Assembly: GCA_036524775.1 (NCBI GenBank)
Contig: DATDBO010000107.1
Coordinates: forward strand, 1-60,528
Origin: VRUE01 sp036524775
Lineage (GTDB): Bacteria; Actinomycetota; Thermoleophilia; Solirubrobacterales; 70-9
DNA length: 60,528 nucleotides
Reading direction: 5' to 3'
The notes below the pieces were generated by a model, which saw only the letters and a list, made by a program, of their open reading frames with translations, ran no database searches and was not told the origin of the DNA. Numbering within the stretch: the stretch's first letter is position 1; every line of letters begins with the position of its first letter. Position numbers and translations under genes: made by a program. Positions 53,791 through 60,528 of this stretch are shown piece by piece.

Positions 53791-54747
53791 TCAGACAGCC
53801 AGCTGCCCGGCGTCGACGATCGGCGCGCCGTCGATCTCCACCGTCGGTCGCAACACGACGCAGTCGAGGTGGACCGGGACCTGGATCGTGCCGCCGATCG
53901 CGGCCGAGGCGCCGAAGGCGACGTGGGCGCTGCCGAGGATCTTCTCGTCCTCGAGGATATTGCCGGTGAGGACGGCGCTTTCGTTGGTGCCGATGCCGAG
54001 CTCGGCGACGTTGGTGCCGTCGGAGCCGTGCTCGGTCAGCAGCTCGAGCAGCTGCGCGCCCGCGTTGCCGGTCGCCTCGGCCAGGTGGCCGTCGCGGACG
54101 GTCAGCTCGACCGGCTCGGAGGTCAGGCCGACGCCGGCGATCGAGCCGTCGACGACCAGGGTCCCCTCGGCCGTTCCCTCCAGCGGCGCGATGAAGGCCT
54201 CGCCGCAGGGGATGTTGCCGAAGGCGCCGCGCATGCTGAGCGCTCCGGCGTCGACGATCGCCGTGCGGTCCTCGAGGCCGAGCCGCAGGTCGGAGCCGCG
54301 CTCACAGGTGATCCGCGCCTCGGCGCCCGCCCCGAGGGCGCGCCCCACCGAGGTGCCCCGTTTGCGCAGCAGCCGCAGGTCGGCCCCCATCACTCGGGCG
54401 AGCATCTCGCCGGTGACGCCCGGCATCGAGGCGATGCGGACGCCGGCTTCGGTGGCGGCGCGGCGCGCTTCGGTGTGGGAGATCGACTGGATCGTCGGCG
54501 CCAGGACGATGTCGGCGGCGAGCATCGCCGCGGCGACGGCGTCGGGCGGCTCGGCGGCGTGCGATTCGCGCTCGGAGATCACCGCCAGCGTCGCTTCGCC
54601 GCCCTCGCCCTGCGCGTTGATCCGCAGCAGGGCGCCCAGCTCTTCGGTGATCGGGTTGCAGATCACCAGCACCTCTTCGGACGGGTTCAAGTCCAGGCAA
54701 TCGCGGAGTAGCGTGCCTACTGCCCTATCGAGAGCGCTCCCCATCAC
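53791..54747 (-). CDS. M29-like aminopeptidase / NicX-type family protein
   Basis: 318 residues. ELGIGTNESAVLTGNILEDEKILGSAHVAFG with a later VHLDCVVLRPTVEIDG is typical of the leucyl aminopeptidase T (M29) and dihydroxypyridine dioxygenase family, where Glu and His residues bind metal. Activity cannot be assigned between peptidase and dioxygenase. It ends 2 bp before the ftcD start. Confidence 0.72.
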   Translation of the reverse strand: MMGSALDRAVGTLLRDCLDLNPSEEVLVICNPITEELGALLRINAQGEGGEATLAVISERESHAAEPPDAVAAAMLAADIVLAPTIQSISHTEARRAATEAGVRIASMPGVTGEMLARVMGADLRLLRKRGTSVGRALGAGAEARITCERGSDLRLGLEDRTAIVDAGALSMRGAFGNIPCGEAFIAPLEGTAEGTLVVDGSIAGVGLTSEPVELTVRDGHLAEATGNAGAQLLELLTEHGSDGTNVAELGIGTNESAVLTGNILEDEKILGSAHVAFGASAAIGGTIQVPVHLDCVVLRPTVEIDGAPIVDAGQLAV

Positions 54748-54842
54748 ACGAGAAAGGCTATCCGGACCCTCGGCGGGCGGTCCTTTTCCGTCCCGCGCGG
54801 ACGATTCGGTCCCGCCGGAGCCTCGCTAGCATCCCCCTCCCG

Positions 54843-54916
54843 GCCGGAGTAGCTCAGCTGGTTAGAGCAGCGGAATCATAATCCGCGTGTCGGGGGTTCG
54901 AGTCCCTCCTCCGGCA
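54843..54916 (+). tRNA. tRNA-Met (CAT anticodon, elongator type)
   Basis: 74 nt with a complete cloverleaf: acceptor GCCGGAG/CTCCGGC, discriminator A, D-arm GCTC...GAGC, anticodon stem GCGGA/TCCGC with loop ATCATAA, and T-loop TTCGAGT. CCA is not encoded. The anticodon arm (GCGGAATCATAATCCGC) matches the actinobacterial elongator tRNA-Met; a tRNA-Ile2 with CAT is less likely, and it lacks initiator features. Its 3' end adjoins an accessory region and is a likely attachment site. Confidence 0.93.
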
Positions 54917-55291
54917 TGGCTTTCTAGAGCGAGATATGGCCGTTTCGGCGGTCCTGCCGCCCTCAAACGGGCCGGGGGTGGCAAGGAAAGTGGCAAGGGT
55001 CCAACGCCGGAGGCCCAGGCAGCCGTCTCGGGGTGGATGCGACTTGATGCACGCGCGCCGGGATGCAGCTGCCCCCGGCAAGGCTCCTGTCGAGCATGAC
55101 GGTCATTGTCCCTGGTGTGACCGGCACGCGCAGGCAGGAGCCGATTAGCGCGTGAATCGTGGCAAGGCACGGCAACCGTTGTAGCTTCACTCGCGTCCCG
55201 CTCTGAGCGGAAAGGAGCGAACTGAGCGGCGACCGACTCGGATACGATGCGATACCTGTCGGTAAATTGTCGAGTTTGACGGAGGTGCCGC
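54917..55291. other. Accessory-region boundary downstream of tRNA-Met
   Basis: No convincing gene. It contains GTGGCAAGG twice with a 12-bp period (54978-54998) and again at 55159-55167 followed by CACGGCAAC, in the same spacing style as the repeats at the ends of the first element. This resembles the attL side of an element integrated in the tRNA gene. The opposite att copy is not in the window. Confidence 0.5.
54978..54998. repeat. Tandem GTGGCAAGG repeats, possible integrase arm sites
   Basis: GTGGCAAGG-AAA-GTGGCAAGG, period 12, lies 62 bp past the tRNA; a further unit lies at 55159-55167. Same geometry as 5433-5456 but different sequence, as expected for a different integrase. Confidence 0.5.
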
Positions 55292-55507
55292 GTGCCGAAC
55301 TACTGCGTAAACAAGAATGCCCAGCCGAACTCGGGCGATCACGAGGTCCACGACTTGGCCTCACAGGAAAACTGTCTGCCCAATCCCGAGAATCGCTTGG
55401 ACCTTGGATGGCATCCGTCCTGCCAGGAGGCGGTCGCGGCGGCCAAGCAGCACTACAGCGACGCAAACGGGTGCTACTACTGCGCTAACGAGTGTCACAC
55501 GACTTAA
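55292..55507 (+). CDS. Small Cys-rich protein (71 aa)
   Basis: 71 residues from a GTG with GGAGGT upstream. It starts MPNYCVNKNAQPNSGDHEVH and ends NGCYYCANECHTT, with Cys5, Cys28, Cys44 and a closing C-x2-C-x3-C-H cluster that could bind zinc. Small proteins of this type occur in actinobacterial accessory regions; function unknown. Confidence 0.75.
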   Translation: MPNYCVNKNAQPNSGDHEVHDLASQENCLPNPENRLDLGWHPSCQEAVAAAKQHYSDANGCYYCANECHTT

Positions 55508-55657
55508 AGGTCACTAGAGGGGCGGGGTCGTCTCTCTCCACCAAGGGCACGTTCTAGGGCGCTCGACTCAACAGCGAACTCCCCGACGACGGGTCAAGTA
55601 GCTCGACTTCGTTTTCCGCTGTCGCTTGCGCCGGGGGCGGGCTTAGGATCAGCTTCT

Positions 55658-57010
55658 ATGGCCAAAGCCAAACCCCAGTACAGCATCGCTTTCAACGAAC
55701 ACTCGGTTCACGAAGGCTTGAAGCAGTTGAAAGCGCAGGTTGCTGATCTCCCTGATGAGCTTTTAGAGGCGGCGCAAGCGCAGGATCAGCCAGCATCGTT
55801 AGCTCGCCTTGAACCCGCTCTTGATTACGTCGGGGCGTTATTGGCAAGTGCCGATACCGCACTGGTCACGCCGCAGATGTTGGAGGGGCTAGCCGCTCCG
55901 ATCCAGCAGATCAGTTCCGCGTTGACCCCGCTCAAGGACAACGAAGACTTTGAGCAGTTGCCAACCCTCCAAGCCAATGTTGATGCGCTGCTCAACGCAG
56001 CCATGCAGATAGCTGGCGCTATCGGGGTTTGGGCGAAGACCGATCAGAAGAAGGCAGCAGCCCAGCTCGGAGAGGCAGCAACGGAGAAGACCCACCAGTT
56101 GCAACAGCAGGCCAGCAACCTGCAAGGGCAGTTGAACCAGTTGCAGGAGCAGGCCAAAGAGGCAGCAGAGTCGGTCAAAGCGGCTGCCGTGGAGCGTGCC
56201 AACGAACTGCAAACTCAGTTGAACACGCTCAAAGAGGAAGCCGATGCCGAGAGCGCCAAAGTGCAAGGCGCTATTGACGAATTCGGGGCGCAGTTCAACT
56301 CGGAGCAAGACACCCGCAGCACCCAGTTCGAGGAGAAACAGAAAGAGCTAGCCGACAAAGCCGAGCAGGTCATTCAGGAGGGCAAAGACGCGGCGGCTGA
56401 GGCTCTGAAAAGTGATCAAGAAAGCGCCAAACAAGCCGTCTCCGATCTCACTGAGCGCAGCAACGAGACCATGGCCTTTCTCTCGGAGAAGAAACAAGAA
56501 GCTATTGACATGGTTGATGTCGCTGCCACTTCAAGCACCGCTGGCGGATTTAAGAAAGAGGCTGAGGAGCAGAGAAGCCAGGCCGACCTATGGCGCTATA
56601 TCGCGATCATTGGGGGCGCGATTGCCGCTGTGGTTGCCCTTGTCGCCGTGGCGTTTGCCGTTGAGGGAATTGGCGGTGGCGATGCCTCGCTCATCATCGC
56701 CAAGATCGCTGCAATCACGCTCCTGCTCGGTATCGCGGGCTACGCGGCAGGGCAGTCCGGCCAGCATCGCCGCCGCGAGCAGCGCGCTCGCCGCCTCTAC
56801 CTAGAGCTAGTTGCGTTCAAGCCCTTCTCTGAGCCGCTAAGCGATGACGACAAGACGACCGTTCGCAAAGACTTCATCGAGCGCCTGTTTGTCGGTGATC
56901 CTGGCGCAGAAGGCGAAGACCACAAGGGCGACGACGTGAAGCTAAGCGATGAGAACCTGTCCATTCTCCTCAAGTTCATTGACGTAGTTCGCTCCGGCTC
57001 CACGTCTTAG
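55658..57010 (+). CDS. Coiled-coil protein with two TM helices
   Basis: 450 residues. Residues 130-310 are a long coiled coil rich in Gln, Glu, Ala and Lys; TM helices lie at about 314-336 and 344-364, then a basic stretch and an acidic C-domain (about 380-450). TAGGAT lies eight bases before the ATG and no ribosome site is seen, so the mRNA may be leaderless. Base composition is lower in GC than the core genes. No family recognised; the layout recalls membrane sensors of phage-defence systems. Confidence 0.7.
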   Translation: MAKAKPQYSIAFNEHSVHEGLKQLKAQVADLPDELLEAAQAQDQPASLARLEPALDYVGALLASADTALVTPQMLEGLAAPIQQISSALTPLKDNEDFEQLPTLQANVDALLNAAMQIAGAIGVWAKTDQKKAAAQLGEAATEKTHQLQQQASNLQGQLNQLQEQAKEAAESVKAAAVERANELQTQLNTLKEEADAESAKVQGAIDEFGAQFNSEQDTRSTQFEEKQKELADKAEQVIQEGKDAAAEALKSDQESAKQAVSDLTERSNETMAFLSEKKQEAIDMVDVAATSSTAGGFKKEAEEQRSQADLWRYIAIIGGAIAAVVALVAVAFAVEGIGGGDASLIIAKIAAITLLLGIAGYAAGQSGQHRRREQRARRLYLELVAFKPFSEPLSDDDKTTVRKDFIERLFVGDPGAEGEDHKGDDVKLSDENLSILLKFIDVVRSGSTS

Positions 57011-57127
57011 GTCGGTGTTACTCGGCTCACCCGAAGCTGACTTGGCATTGGGGATGATCGCTCCGGGGTTGGCGGTTTCAAGCGCCGAGTCGCGCCCAGA
57101 CGCCGTGCGTGGCGCTGATTCGCTGTC

Positions 57128-57697
57128 CTACATGTCTTTTTTAGGAGGCGGGGCACCCCTGAGAATGGTCAGCGCAGTGTCTTCTAAGAATTTGGCTATG
57201 TGAGGTGGTGGAGGCGTATCGCCCGGCCAGGATGAACCGATGCGCTCATTCTCCTTTGCCAACCGCCTCCCGAGACTGTCAAAAGCGCGCGTCAGCTTGA
57301 CGAGTTCGTCGTAAGTTCCAGGCGCGAACTCTCCCTTCTCAGAGCCAATGATTTTCTCCCTTAGATACCGATGGACCAATCGGTTGCGCCACTCAATTGC
57401 TTCGTTTACCTCCCTCATCAGATCCGGAGGGAGAACTTTCGCTGCGCTTTCTCTCGCCTCCGCGGACGTGGCTTTGAAGTTCAGATGAATCGCTCGTTTC
57501 AAGGCTTTCTTCACGAGCTTTTGAACGTTCCTTCTCTGAGGAGGTGCAAAGGGATCTTTGACGGAACCCAACATGGCGGCGCCCGACAGCTGGGTCTCAA
57601 AGAGCTGAATCGACAGCATTGCCCGTCCAAATTGCGCAAGCACCGCCGTTTGCCCAAGGATCAATCTCTGTTCGTCAGCAAGGGGCGCCGGAGTCAT
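57128..57697 (-). CDS. HEPN-like protein
   Basis: 189 residues, all-helical. WRNRLVHRYL near residues 103-112 gives the R-x4-H pattern (Arg104, His109) of HEPN-domain ribonucleases used in toxins and defence, with a preceding polar helix. Domain assignment rests on this motif and the helical layout. TAAACT lies six bases before the ATG with no ribosome site. It diverges from the small HTH gene with about 20 bp between starts. Confidence 0.6.
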   Translation of the reverse strand: MTPAPLADEQRLILGQTAVLAQFGRAMLSIQLFETQLSGAAMLGSVKDPFAPPQRRNVQKLVKKALKRAIHLNFKATSAEARESAAKVLPPDLMREVNEAIEWRNRLVHRYLREKIIGSEKGEFAPGTYDELVKLTRAFDSLGRRLAKENERIGSSWPGDTPPPPHIAKFLEDTALTILRGAPPPKKDM

Positions 57698-57703
57698 TGA
57701 GCC

Positions 57704-57713
57704 AGTTTAGGAT
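57704..57713. promoter_or_regulatory. Overlapping divergent -10 elements, both genes apparently leaderless
   Basis: On the minus strand TAAACT (57704-57709) is six bases before the HEPN ATG; on the plus strand TAGGAT (57708-57713) is six bases before the ATG at 57720. The two hexamers share two bases, so only one polymerase could bind at a time. Confidence 0.45.
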
Positions 57714-57716
57714 CGG

Positions 57717-57923
57717 GTGATGCCCGACGACTCCGAGCGCAAGGCCGCCCGCAAAGCTGTGAAGGCTGCCCAGCGCCAGTTTGACCGTGAATCTGCCGCG
57801 ACCCAGCGGGCGCGGCGCAAGGCTTTCGCCCAAGCTCAGAGGGAAGGGCTCTCGCTGCGCGAGATCGGCGAGGAGGTCGGCCTGCATCGCTCGCGGATCG
57901 CCCAGATCATTAAGGGCAAGTAG
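57717..57923 (+). CDS. Small HTH protein, homologue of 8057-8257
   Basis: 67-68 residues, starting at GTG 57717 or ATG 57720. Basic helical N-terminus with RRKAFAQAQREGLSLREIGEEVGLHRSRIAQIIKGK at the end; aligned with the 66-residue protein of the first element it shares most of the last 30 positions. The conserved operator/leader follows its stop, as in the first element. Confidence 0.8.
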   Translation: MMPDDSERKAARKAVKAAQRQFDRESAATQRARRKAFAQAQREGLSLREIGEEVGLHRSRIAQIIKGK

Positions 57924-57930
57924 CGAGACG

Positions 57931-57960
57931 GTCGAATTTTTCTCGACAGTCTGCTAGCGT
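57931..57960 (+). promoter_or_regulatory. Operator-like inverted repeat and extended -10, region B2 copy
   Basis: GTCGA-ATTTTTC-TCGAC (57931-57947) is followed by TGCTAGCGT (57952-57960). The first element has the same 7-base loop length and an equivalent extended -10 in the same place, but different half-sites. Confidence 0.55.
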
Positions 57961-58076
57961 GCGGCGGCACATAAGTGGGGCCGCGCGCTGACACGCCGGC
58001 CCCGTGGCGACCGGCTCAGTGTGGAACCAGGCCGGACGCAGCGGGAACGGTATCGGCATACCGGCCTCAGAAAAGC

Positions 58077-58110
58077 GGCGACCCGCCGTGCGTAAACACG
58101 CCGGGCCGCC
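58077..58110 (+). ncRNA. Conserved leader hairpin, copy in region B2
   Basis: GGCG-a-CCCG-c-CGTG, loop CGTAAA, CACG-c-CGGG-c-CGCC. Same helix lengths and mismatch positions as 7964-7998. About 115 extra bases with their own inverted repeats separate it from the promoter here. Confidence 0.7.
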
Positions 58111-58118
58111 TGAGACAC

Positions 58119-58134
58119 AGGAGGCACTACTCCT
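58119..58134 (+). promoter_or_regulatory. Shine-Dalgarno-sequestering hairpin, region B2 copy
   Basis: AGGAG-GCACTA-CTCCT ends directly at the ATG at 58135. The stem is identical to that at 7940-7955 while the loop differs. Confidence 0.7.
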
Positions 58135-58428
58135 ATGCCCTGTTGCCAGCCTACGGATTGCGCCGAGCGCGATCCCGCTACCCCTGCCGCCGAGGACCGC
58201 AAGACCGAGAGCGCCGTGCTCGCGTTCCTGCTGGCGGAGTTCCCCAACCAGCTCACGATCCCGGAGGTCTCCTGGGCGCTCAACCCCCGCAGTGAGGAGT
58301 TCGCGGAGGGCGACGCCGTAGAGAGGGCCGTCCGCCAGCTCGTCGGTGCGAGCCTCTTGCACTGCCGAGAGGGCTTCGTTGTCCCGACCCGCGCCGCCCT
58401 CTACTTCTGGCGCTTGGAGCAGGACTGA
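58135..58428 (+). CDS. Winged-helix-like small protein
   Basis: 97 residues. A Cys/Pro/Asp-rich N-terminus is followed by what looks like a winged helix: TESAVLAFLLAEFPNQLTIPEVSWAL, then AVERAVRQLVGASLLHCREGFVVPT and a wing. It is not similar to the 119-residue protein that follows the same leader in the first element. Its stop overlaps the ATG of the next, frameshifted gene (TGATG). Confidence 0.68.
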   Translation: MPCCQPTDCAERDPATPAAEDRKTESAVLAFLLAEFPNQLTIPEVSWALNPRSEEFAEGDAVERAVRQLVGASLLHCREGFVVPTRAALYFWRLEQD

Positions 58429-58728
58429 TGGGCGACTCGCCTGGACGTTGCTCGTCGCTTCGGCGCGAACCTACGTCGGGTCCGCAAGCAGGTCGACCTC
58501 AGCCAGGAACAGCTCGGCTTTCACTCCGGGCTTCACCGCACCGAGGTCGGCCTGCTGGAGCGGGGAGCGCGTGTGCCGCGCCTCGACACGCTGCTGAAAC
58601 TCGCCGCTGGCCTCGGCGTCCGCATTGAGTCCCCGCTTTTCGAGGGCATGTCCTGGACCCGGAGTGGTGTGACCACCCGGCCCGGAGCATTCACGTTCAA
58701 GCCTTCGGAGGAGCGGCCCGACGAGTAA
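58428..58728 (+). pseudogene. XRE-family HTH regulator with frameshift near the start
   Basis: From 58441 the frame reads LDVARRFGANLRRVRKQVDL, then SQEQLGFHSGLHRTEVGLLE, then an XRE tail and TAA at 58728. It is clearly homologous to the two XRE genes at 7041-7579. The expected ATG at 58428, overlapping the upstream stop as in its relatives, is one base out of frame. An extra base near 58437-58441 (CGCCTGG) is the simplest cause. It may be a true mutation, an assembly error, or initiation at CTG 58441. Confidence 0.7.
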
Positions 58729-58732
58729 ACCC

Positions 58733-58780
58733 GGCGCCCCCTGCCCACCCCACCTGGCAAGTAGGTGGGCAGGGGGCGCC
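58733..58780 (+). terminator. Perfect 17-bp hairpin after the XRE gene
   Basis: GGCGCCCCCTGCCCACC pairs exactly with GGTGGGCAGGGGGCGCC over a 14-base loop, five bases past the stop codon. There is no T run. Probably a terminator of the actinobacterial T-less type, working in both directions. Confidence 0.6.
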
Positions 58781-58934
58781 GTAGCAGATGAAGGGCCGAA
58801 AAGCTGGATTTCGAGTGGACGATTGTTTGCCCGATTTCTTTAGAAACCTGTGGTATTGATGAGCCTGTTGGCTCAGCCCCGTTAGAAGCTCGCGCGCCAG
58901 CCGACCTTCCTCTCGCCGTTCTCTTGCCTCCGCC

Positions 58935-59070
58935 CCTCGCTGGGTTGACGTTGATCGTGGCACCCGCAGGCGGCCCTGCAAGTCCCTGCGGGACTCCTCG
59001 GCCCTCGCCTTCGGCTCGGGTTCCGGGCCGCCTTGGCGGGTGCATTTGGCCGTTCCTCAACCCAGCGAGG
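58935..59070 (+). ncRNA. Nested multi-helix RNA-like structure before the ECF sigma gene
   Basis: Exact pairings are nested: CCTCGCTGGGTTGA (58935-58948) with TCAACCCAGCGAGG (59057-59070); GCACCCGC with GCGGGTGC; GGCGGCCC with GGGCCGCC; inside, GTCCC-TGC-GGGAC and a small GCC-TTC-GGC stem. The outer helix ends three bases before the GGAGG of the sigma gene. This looks like a structured leader or a separate small RNA; I know no named family that fits. Confidence 0.6.
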
Positions 59071-59083
59071 AACGGAGGCTCAG

Positions 59084-59623
59084 ATGTTCAGAGGCAAAGG
59101 AGGTCAAGCAGAAGCGCGCGAGCTTGCAGTGGGGCTGTACCAAGAGCACCGGGGCTATCTGCTTCGGATCGCGCTCAGCAATACCAAGAGCATGGCGGTC
59201 GCAGAGGAGGCGTTGCAGGAGGCATTCATCTCCTTCTTGCGGCACTTCGACCCTGGGCGGGGTGCGCCGCCGATTGCCTGGTTGACCTTGACTTTGAGGC
59301 GCGAGTGCCAGCGCAGGCAGGGTCGCGAGAAATGGGATCGGCGCGCGGGCCAGGAGCGCGAGCGGGACGAAGACGTGCCGGGCTTCGTGCTGGAGTCGAT
59401 CCCGTCGCGGGCCACGGGTCCGGAGGAGCGGATCGTCGAGCGCGATCATGCTCAGCACCGGCTCGCGCACCTGAAGCCCGACGAGCGCACCGGACTCGGT
59501 TTGCAGGCGGCTGGCTTCTCGTACAAGGAGATCGCCGCACGACGCGGCTGGACCTACACGAAGACCAACCGCTGCGTGAGCGAGGGACGGGCAGCGCTGC
59601 GGCCCGTCGGCGCGACGGCTTGA
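59084..59623 (+). CDS. ECF-type RNA polymerase sigma factor
   Basis: 179 residues from the ATG at 59084, with GGAGG five bases upstream. Region 2 (GLYQEHRGYLLRIAL to ALQEAFISFLRHFDP, about 18-60) and region 4 (LKPDERTGLGLQAAGFSYKEIAARRGWTYTKTNRCV, about 130-170) are recognisable; the linker is Arg-rich. No anti-sigma partner is adjacent. Regulation probably involves the nested RNA structure directly upstream. Confidence 0.78.
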   Translation: MFRGKGGQAEARELAVGLYQEHRGYLLRIALSNTKSMAVAEEALQEAFISFLRHFDPGRGAPPIAWLTLTLRRECQRRQGREKWDRRAGQERERDEDVPGFVLESIPSRATGPEERIVERDHAQHRLAHLKPDERTGLGLQAAGFSYKEIAARRGWTYTKTNRCVSEGRAALRPVGATA

Positions 59624-59642
59624 ACTGGGGGACCTCGTTCGC

Positions 59643-60155
59643 TCAGGCGGCGTGCACGAGACCGAAGCGGTCGTCAAAGGCGCTGCGATCCTCAACCGCG
59701 ACCCCCTGAGCGAAGCGGCTCGCCGTGACCGTGAAGCGGTCGAGAAAGCCGATGCTTCCGAGCAGCACCAGGCCGTCGCTGTGCCAATCTTCGACGAAGC
59801 CGATCTTGGCCTGCCACTCCAGATGCGCCTCCTGCACTCCCTCAGGGGGGTGCAAGCGCAACGAAACCGTCTTGTAGCGAGCCGTCAGGGTACGGCCGCC
59901 GACGGCATGCTGGCTCTCGCCCTCGTTTTCGGCGAGATCGACACCCAACTCGACTGTGAGCAGATTGCTCGCCAACACCGCATCGGCCCCGGTATCGACA
60001 AGGCCGGTTAGCTGCGAAGTGCTCCGCTCGCCGTTCGCGAGGGAGACCTGCACGAAGGGGCGGAAGATCGGCTCACCGAGCCGAGTGGACTGAGCATCCT
60101 CTCGATATGGATAGAGCCACGGCGCTTGCGGCCGCGGCTCAGCCCATTCCGACAT
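59643..60155 (-). CDS. Retropepsin-like aspartic protease
   Basis: 170 residues from the ATG at 60155. LTGLVDTGADAVLAS carries the D-T-G-A catalytic motif, followed by a strand-rich body and a second hydrophobic-Gly strand (VLLGSIGFLDRF). Bacterial single-domain retropepsins act as dimers. It overlaps the upstream small gene by 17 bases and converges on the sigma gene. Confidence 0.72.
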   Translation of the reverse strand: MSEWAEPRPQAPWLYPYREDAQSTRLGEPIFRPFVQVSLANGERSTSQLTGLVDTGADAVLASNLLTVELGVDLAENEGESQHAVGGRTLTARYKTVSLRLHPPEGVQEAHLEWQAKIGFVEDWHSDGLVLLGSIGFLDRFTVTASRFAQGVAVEDRSAFDDRFGLVHAA

Positions 60156-60330
60156 AGAGCGGCTCGTCCGCATATGGGACGCGGCCGTGCACCACAACGT
60201 GGTCGCGATCCTTTGCTTCGCGAAGGACCACGTGCGGGTCCTTGTGGGCAATCACGACCTTCCCCGTGCGCAGGTCGATCGCCACGTACTGGCCCTCGTA
60301 GCCTCGGAAGTCGGTGCGAATCGGATCCAT
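60139..60330 (-). CDS. DUF5678-like small protein
   Basis: 63 residues from the ATG at 60330 (MDPIRTDFRGYEGQYVAIDL), or 76 if the ATG at 60369 is used; neither has a clear ribosome site. The pattern YVAID-RTGKVVIAHKDPHVVLREA and VPYADEPLYVG fits short DUF5678-type proteins that commonly precede retropepsin-like genes. Such pairs have been suspected of being toxin-antitoxin-like, but the function is not established. Confidence 0.6.
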   Translation of the reverse strand: MDPIRTDFRGYEGQYVAIDLRTGKVVIAHKDPHVVLREAKDRDHVVVHGRVPYADEPLYVGMG

Positions 60331-60528
60331 ATCTATGGCGATGATACCCGTGAGAACCCCGGAATCCATTGCCTGAGACCTCGGCGTCCTCCCCTCGACC
60401 ACAGCCCGCCCCCGGACACGCGGTTGCTGGCGCCAAGACAAAGACGAATCGTCGCTCGGAGCCCCTGATCGAGGGTGGACAGAGGTGTGGACGATGTATG
60501 GACGGGCAATCCACCTCCGCGCCGCTTG

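Noticed and set aside
54854..55170. Minus-strand frames with GGTRTPDTRIMIPLL or RRRDSNPRHADYDS across the tRNA
   Set aside because: Classic artefact of translating the complement of a tRNA gene.

Overview
The window is about 68-70% GC by eye, dense, with many overlapping stop/start codons, and most genes on the minus strand. Gene order (nusB - xseB-like - polyprenyl synthase - dxs ... tlyA - nadK - recN; alaS - ruvX - mltG - aroE - aroC - aroKB - aroQ - Xaa-Pro peptidase; aspS - hisS) and the protein sequences point to an actinobacterium. A deep-branching class such as Thermoleophilia/Solirubrobacterales is my best guess; that is inference, since no rRNA is present.

Layout. 0-5.0 kb: recN, an MFS exporter, nadK and tlyA (minus). 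5.0-26.7 kb: an insertion zone between tlyA and dxs, two genes that are close neighbours in the nusB/dxs/tlyA/recN clusters of many Gram-positives. Four same-orientation copies of a 60-100 bp repeat (about 5.29, 14.09, 22.64 and 26.55 kb) divide the zone. Segment A (5.3-14.1 kb) is an integrative element with a tyrosine integrase, two XRE repressors, small HTH genes, a Replic_Relax-type protein, a 36-bp palindrome, an orphan ArsR, a VapBC pair, and a GRDP-like/HerA-ATPase pair. Segment B (14.1-22.6 kb) holds a remnant, a broken thioredoxin-fold pseudogene, valS, and a five-gene operon: 96-aa acidic protein, 111-aa membrane protein, HTTM carboxylase-like membrane protein, TPR protein, JmjC-type oxygenase. 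Segment C (22.7-26.6 kb) holds a large TPR membrane protein, a DcrB-like protein, a membrane protein and the intact thioredoxin-fold gene.

26.7-54.7 kb is a housekeeping core: isoprenoid synthesis (dxs, polyprenyl synthase), nusB, efp, the shikimate pathway with an AroK-AroB fusion, ruvX, alaS, an IscU-like/MnmA fusion, aspS, hisS, plus signalling proteins (hydrolase-adenylate cyclase fusion, GGDEF protein, ECF sigma with fused zinc-finger and membrane region).

54.8 kb to the end: an elongator tRNA-Met followed by a second accessory region B2 with integrase-arm-like tandem repeats, a Cys-rich 71-aa protein, a coiled-coil/two-TM protein, a HEPN-like protein divergent from a small HTH gene, a winged-helix protein, a frameshifted XRE regulator, an ECF sigma factor behind a long nested RNA-like structure, and a DUF5678-like/retropepsin-like pair. 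Its integrase and far end are outside the window.

The strongest unexplained signals are non-coding. (1) The dispersed repeat family, with a covarying hairpin, a C-rich linker and a terminator-like stem, which also seems to serve as an attachment site. (2) A leader conserved between the two accessory regions: operator-like inverted repeat, extended -10, long hairpin with two fixed mismatches, and a Shine-Dalgarno-sequestering hairpin, placed in front of unrelated ORFs. (3) A nested four-helix structure next to the sigma-factor ribosome-binding site. The HTTM/JmjC/TPR/small-protein operon and the GRDP-like/HerA pair are the best candidates for undescribed protein systems.
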